NCBI RefSeq assembly: GCF_019320115.1
Contig: NC_089589.1
Coordinates: forward strand, 26,264,487-26,328,486
Length of the DNA: 64,000 nt
Source: Miscanthus floridulus
Taxonomy: Eukaryota > Streptophyta > Magnoliopsida > Poales > Poaceae
Reading direction: 5' to 3'
A program made the translations under genes and the position numbers. This document shows, one piece after another, positions 58,861-64,000 of this stretch (position 1 is the stretch's first letter; each line of letters starts with the position of its first letter). Under the pieces are notes generated by a model. It was not told the origin of the DNA. It saw only the letters and a list, made by a program, of their open reading frames with translations, and searched no databases.

Positions 58861-60541
58861 CTTCTTTGTCAGAGTGCCTGCTGTTAGGCACTCGGCAAAG
58901 ATTTGATTTTTTTTAAAAAAATTCTTTGCCGAGTGCCCCAGATCTGGCACTCGGCAAAGATTTAATTTTTTTTTAAATTCTTTACCGAGTGTCTCAGATC
59001 TAGCACTCGGCAAAGAATTTTTTTTAAATACTTTGCCGAGTGCCCCTGGCACGGCACTCGACAAAGATTTAATTTTTTTTATAATTTCTTTGCCGAGTGC
59101 TCCTGTGGATGCACTCGGCAAAGAGGAAATTTTTTTTAAAAAATTTAAAACCCTCTTTGCCGAGTGCCATGCCCCGGCACTCGGCAAAGTTTTTTTTGTT
59201 TTTTTGTTTTTGGCCTCCAATTTTTTTGTGCAGCCCTTTTAAAGCACCAGGAACTCCTAGTTACAATTTGGGGATTTTTTGTGGCTTTTTGATATATTTA
59301 GTTACTTTATTTCATTTACTTGAATTTTTCCGAAAAATAGAAATTTGAACTGCATGTGGTATGAATAATGGAATTTAATGATTCAAAAATTGATAGTCAT
59401 GTTAGTGAGTGTTGTGAGGGGCCATATCCTAGGAACGGACCCGAAATTTCGGATATCTAGTTCACGAAAACATGTCCTGCAAAATTGCGTATGAAGTGTT
59501 TTTAAATTCTATAAAAAGCAAACGAAGTCCGAAAATCATGAAACTTGTTGAGATATCGTGATATCATATGTGGAGGCTATGATAAAAATTTTCGAAGATT
59601 TCATGCACGTTGTCATGTACGATGCTTACAAACTAGGACATCCCTACATGTGATATCATATGCTTACAAAACAGGACATCTCTACATGTGACATCAGATG
59701 ATATCATAATGTAGAGATGTCCTGGTTTGTAAGCATCGTACGTGACAACATGCATGAAATCTTCTGAAATTTTTATCATAGCCTCCACATATGATATCAC
59801 GACATCTCAATAAGTTTCATGATTTTCGGACTTCGATTGCTTTTTATAGAATTTAAAAACACTTCACACGCAATTTCGCGGACATGTTTCGTGAACAAGA
59901 TGTCCGAAATTTCAGGTCCGTTCCTGGATACGGCCTCTCACAACACTCACTAACATGACTATCAATTTTTGAATCATTAAATTCCATTATTCGTACCACG
60001 TGCAGTTCAAATTTCTATTTTTCGGAAAAAATTCAAGTAAACGAAATAAAGTAACTAAATATATCAAAAAGCCACAAAAATCCCTAAATTGTAACTAGGA
60101 AGTTCCTAGGTGCTTTAGAAGGGCTGTACAAAAAAATCGAGTGGCCAAAACAAAAAAAAACAAAAAAACTTTGTCCGAGTGCCGGGGCATGGCACTCGGC
60201 AAAGAGTGTCTTTGCCGAGTGCCAGGCATAAGTTACACGGCAAAGAGGCTTTTAATTTTTTTTTTTTAAAAATCCTCTTTGCCGAGTGCATCCACAGGAG
60301 CACTCGGCAAAGAAATTATAAAAAAATTAAATCTTTGCCGAGTGTCGTGCCAGGGGCACTCGGCAAAGTATTTTTTTTTAAAAAAAATTCTTTGCCGAGT
60401 GCCAGATCTGAGACACTCGGCAAAGAATTTAAAAAAAATTGAATCTTTGCTGAGTGCCAGATCTGGGGCACTCGGCAAAGATTTTTTTAAAAAAAAATCA
60501 AATCTTTGCCAAGTGCCTCCCTGATCCGGCACTCGGCAAAG
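58861..60541. repeat. Very large inverted repeat in the CACTA-4 left end (arms about 800 bp)
   Basis: The left arm 58861-59659 and right arm 59698-60541 are inverted copies around a 38-bp loop. The outer parts are ladders of TTTGCCGAGTGC motifs. The inner parts are unique sequence, for example GAAATTTCGGATATCTAGTT against AACAAGATGTCCGAAATTTC, and CATGATTTTCGGACTTCG against CGAAGTCCGAAAATCATG. The loop is itself a copy of the sequence just before it. Scattered point differences show it is not brand new. Confidence 0.88.
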
Positions 60542-60544
60542 GGC

Positions 60545-61325
60545 GGTTGGGGGCGGGGCCACGGGGACATAGGCATTTTGGGCCGGCCGAGCAGTCAGAG
60601 CCAGCCAGCCCCGCGCCCACGCCTGCTCGCCCCCGCCTCCGTGCCGTGCGCCGCACCCACGCCGGCCCGCTCGCCCGCGCTGCCACCGGCCACGCGCCCG
60701 CGTCGCCCGGCCACCCGCGCTGCCTGCACGCCCGCGCTGCCCACGCGCCCTGCCCTCGGCCGCGCCGTGCCCCCGGTCATCCCTGCCCCCGTCCGGCACT
60801 TCCCCCGGCCATGCCGCCCGTTGCCCGCGTGCCCTGCCGCCGGCCGTGCCGTGCCCCCGGCCGGCCCTTCCCCCCGGCCACGCCGTCCTGACCTCGGCCG
60901 ACACTACGCCCCGGCCCTGCCCTGTTCCTGACTAGCCCTACCTCGGCCGCGCCCTGCCCCTGGGCGTGCCCTGTGGATCGCCCGCCCCGATGCCCTCCGT
61001 GCCCGACCCTGTCCCCGACTTCGGTGACCCTGACTCCGCCCGATCCCGACGCCGCCCGCCCCTACCCCGGTGCCCGTCAGGTATGCCTTCTCTCTTATTG
61101 TTGTCGAGGTAGTGGTAGTTGTAGTAGTATTAGTTGTACTAGTGGTAGTAGTAGTAGTACAACTAGTGGTAGTATTAGTAGTAGAATTAGTGGTAGTAGT
61201 AGTAGAAGTAGTGGTAGTAGTAGTACAACTAATGGTAGTAGTTGTAGCAATAGTGGTAGTAGTAGTAGAACCAATGGTAGTAGTAGTAACAATAGTGGAG
61301 GTAGTAGTACAAGTAGTGGTACTAC
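60545..61325 (+). other. CACTA-4 GC-rich leader and trinucleotide tract
   Basis: 60545-61078 is extremely C/G-rich with repeated CCGCGCT, GCCCCCGGCC and CGCCCGC words and CpG. 61109-61325 is an imperfect GTA/GTT-type trinucleotide array (GTAGTAGTAG, GTTGTAC). This is probably the untranslated first exon and first intron of the transposase gene. Open frames here are products of composition, not genes. Confidence 0.55.
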
Positions 61326-62071
61326 TTGGATATATTCTTCTGCATGGATTGATATCCAAACTACATGGCTTCTCTTGAGACATATGTGCTTGTCAGCCAT
61401 CGTGCCAGTTATTTTTTGCAGGTTTTGGAAACCTCACCGTGCAGGGGAGGTTCTGCCAAAATTTTTTGTAAATGATAGTATGTTGTTCCTATTTTTGTAG
61501 AGAAGAGTCCGTCGGAGTTGAGTCAGGAGTTCTCGCCACCAGTGCCGATCTGCCTGCACCGCGTCGTCTCGCCACTACACCGACCCAGCCATGGCCCCGC
61601 TAGCCTAACGCCGCCGCCACCCTAGGTATAACCCCTCTTTTCGTATCATGGGTGTAGATCGCATAACCCAGTTAGGCATCTCCCATTTGAAAGAGATATG
61701 GTTGGAGGTATGCAGATCTTTGCATATCTATGACCTGTATCTATTTCGGATTGTCCACGCTTTTTGGATAGCCCGCGATGCGTAGATGGGTTAGTTTCCA
61801 TAGTTCTGCTCTGGTCCTGAGATAGAGTTTTGGACATCACCTCCCTATTGTTCTCCGGATACGCACTCTTCTTTGGTAGGACGTGTATCTAGAGAGCAGC
61901 GGGGAGGTGCTGCCAAAATTCTGTCTTGGATAGGAGTAGAGCATGGAAACTAACTTCATCTATGCATCCGCGGGTGGGATTAGGACTTATCCTCACCTAT
62001 TAGACAGTAGGAACACCATGTAGATGCAATTGATGGTTACATTACTTGCTGATACATATGTTAGAGGATGG

Positions 62072-64000
62072 ATGACCTGTTAGTGGATGTACACGGGCCA
62101 GAGAAGTCAGAGTGATTACACCACGGAATGGATGAACAAGACCGATGCTTTCTTGAACAGTGCATTTGGCAACGCTGCTAAAGGACATTGCCTAGTTTTG
62201 TGTCCCTGCAGCAAATGTGAAAACAGGAGAAGGGTAAACAAGGTGGAACTACACCCGGTGAAGAATGGATTTACGCCGGACTACACCCGGTGGGTCCACC
62301 ATGGTGAAGCCCATCGTATGAGAGAGGAGATGGTGAGACCATGGGTGGAGGCTTTTGATGCTGATGCCGAGGGTAGCAGACATGTTAGATGACTTTCACC
62401 AAGGACAGTTCGATGAGGGACGTGAGAAGGAGGAGATGGAGGCAGCCGCATAGGCATTCTACGACATGATGGACTCGGCACAGAAACCCCTTCACGATCG
62501 GTCAACGGTGTCTCAACTGAATGCCATTGGATGCTTAATGGGGTTGAAGTTTGAGTTAAACTTAAGTTGACCTGGCTTTGATAAGATGTTGGCCATGATT
62601 GGCACCCTGCTTCCGGAGGGCCACATTCTGCCAAAGAGCATGTATGAGTCATAGAAACTCCTTCGAGCACTTAAGATGCCGTATGAGCAGATACATGCTT
62701 GTCCAAAAGGGTGCGTCCTATTTAGGAAAGAACACGAGCATGCAAAGTTCTGTCGAAAGTGTAAATCCTCCAGGTACCTGGAGATAGACTCTGATGATGG
62801 CTAGAAGAGGCAACTTACGATCCCCATGAAAATCCTACGGTACCTTCCGTTCCTACCGAGGATCCAACGGCTATACATGACCGAGGAATCCGTGAAATAG
62901 ATGACATGGCACAAAAATGGACAAATGGTACAATCCTAACAAGATGGTACATCCATCCGATGGTGAAGCTTGGATCCCGCTTTAATGGCAAACATCATGA
63001 CAAAGCAGATGAGGCTCGTAATGTACGTGTCATGTTGGCAATAGATAGGTTCAATCCTTATGGAATGATGGCTGCCCCATAGACATGTTGGCCCGTCTTT
63101 GTTATCCCCCTTAATCTACCCCCCCGGTGTCTCCTTTCAATGACATAACGTATTCTTGTCATTGATAATTCCTTGACACCTAGGGAGTAATATGGGCGTG
63201 TTCATGGAGCCCGTGTTTGATGAATTGGTCCGTACTTGGGACGAAGGGGTATGGACATACGATCGAGCTACAAAGACAACCTTCAAAATGCACATTTGGT
63301 ACCACTACTCCCTGCATGACTTCCTAGCGTATGGGATATTCTGCGCCTGGTGTGTTCATGGGAAGTTTCCATGCCCAATATGCAAGGAAGGTGTGAGGTT
63401 TATTTGGTTGTAGAAGGGTGGCTAGTATTTGTCGTTCGACAGACATCGTCAATTCCTACCTCTTGACCATCCATTCAGACAAGACATTAAGAACTTTATG
63501 AAAGGTGTCAAAGTGACAAACCCTGCACCCCGAATGATGACTGGTGCCGAGGTTCATGCTCAAATAGATGCTCTCGTGCCCAATGAAGAAGGTGGTTTTG
63601 TGGGATATGGTGAGCAGCATATGTGGACTCATATCTTGGGCATGACGAGGCTCCCCTATTTCGATGACCTTCTTCTACCACATAACATTGATGTAATGCA
63701 CACTGAAAAGAATGTCACCGAGGCACTTTGGGCAACACTCATGGACACTGAAAAGTCTAAGGACAACCCAAAGGCTAGAGTGGACCTGGCAACGTTGTGC
63801 GATAGACCAAATCAAGAGATGCAACCTCCTAGTTGTGGCAAGACCTGGAGAAGGCCTAAGGCCGATTTCATCTTGAAAAAGGACCAAAGGAGGGAAGTAC
63901 TTGAATGGATCAAGAAGCTAATGTTTCCTGATGGGTATGCAGCGAATCTAAAGAGGGGAGTTAACTTAGGCACTCTGCGAGTCAACGGGATGAAGAGTCA
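62072..64000 (+). pseudogene. CACTA-4 TNP2-type transposase, broken and cut by the window end
   Basis: The N-domain reads WMYTGQRSQSDYTTEWMNK and CPCSKCENRRRVNKVELHPVK. The TNP2 part includes GFDKMLAMIGTLLPEGHILP, IHACPKGCVLFRK, FNPYGMMAAP, NMGVFMEPVFDELVRTWDEG, HDFLAYGIFCAWCVHGKFPC (with CPIC) and PLDHPFRQDIKNFMKGV. A clean stretch then runs from about 63478 to the end (MMTGAEVHAQIDALVP, LPHNIDVMHTEKNVTEALW). Stops (for example TAG at 63411-63413) and shifts lie in between. It is of a different TNP2 subfamily from those of CACTA-1 and CACTA-3. Confidence 0.88.

Larger units (their letters stand above)
58597..64000 (+). mobile_element. CACTA-4: left part of a large CACTA transposon (runs off the window)
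   Basis: It begins CACAACTGGAAACAGAGAC, a slightly altered CACTA end, followed at once by CTTTACCGAGTGC and then dozens of CTTTGCCGAGTGC / GCACTCGGCAAAG subterminal motifs up to 60541. A GC-rich exon-like stretch, a trinucleotide repeat and a broken TNP2 transposase follow. The right end and target duplication lie beyond 64000. The first base pairs of the terminus have probably mutated (CACAA for CACTA). Confidence 0.8.

Noticed and set aside
58620..60541. CRISPR-like array of short repeats
   Set aside because: The spaced CTTTGCCGAGTGC motifs alternate in orientation with irregular spacing inside a CACTA end in a plant genome.
60454..60931. Open frames in the GC-rich CACTA-4 leader
   Set aside because: Open in several frames on both strands because of extreme GC content; Ala/Arg/Pro repeats only.

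Overview
The window comes from a nuclear genome of a grass (Poaceae), most likely an Andropogoneae-type panicoid. The evidence is spliced genes with GT-AG introns, GC-rich first exons, Stowaway- and Tourist-like MITEs, and CACTA (En/Spm) transposons carrying subterminal motifs typical of grasses. Nothing bacterial or organellar is visible.

Layout. Bases 1-106 are the 3' end of a CACTA element that begins outside the window. Bases 107-12300 have no recognisable gene; they hold small MITEs and a GC-rich island at 7.4-8.3 kb. Two host regulatory genes follow. The first is a plus-strand BEL1-like homeodomain (BLH1-type TALE) gene: four coding exons at 13270-17213, 672 aa, behind a leader with a 5'UTR intron and upstream ORFs. 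The second is a minus-strand LONESOME HIGHWAY-type bHLH gene: ten coding exons at 23222-18552. Its splice sites are all intact, but the coding sequence carries three single-base insertions. Between them lies a 5'-truncated LINE fragment. A foldback element (24340-25780) separates the genes from the repeat-rich half.

From 26 kb to the end the window is mostly CACTA DNA, with four more elements of four different subterminal-repeat families. CACTA-1 (26355-40770) is complete, has an AAA target duplication and has inserted into a small TIR element that itself sits in a TA microsatellite. CACTA-2 (42928-44127) is short and non-autonomous. CACTA-3 is at 45197-57688. CACTA-4 runs from 58597 past the window end and begins with a very large inverted repeat (arms about 800 bp). 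The TNP2-type transposase genes, the second (Transposase_24-like) ORFs and their Ulp1-like protease ends are all broken by stops and frameshifts.

The most interesting observation is that two unrelated CACTA families each keep one small intact accessory gene while the transposases decay. In CACTA-1 it encodes a viroplasmin/RNase H1-N-type domain with a C-terminal membrane helix (35895-36272). In CACTA-3 it encodes a GRF-type zinc finger with a C-terminal membrane helix (47218-47750, two exons). Both have the same plan: TATA box, ATG-free leader, leader intron, start codon next to the acceptor, nucleic-acid-binding domain, tail anchor. Internal clusters of the elements' own subterminal motifs sit just upstream of internal TATA boxes, and in CACTA-1 tRNA-like sequences accompany these clusters. 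This suggests modular, separately controlled gene units inside the transposons. All functional statements about these units are inference.
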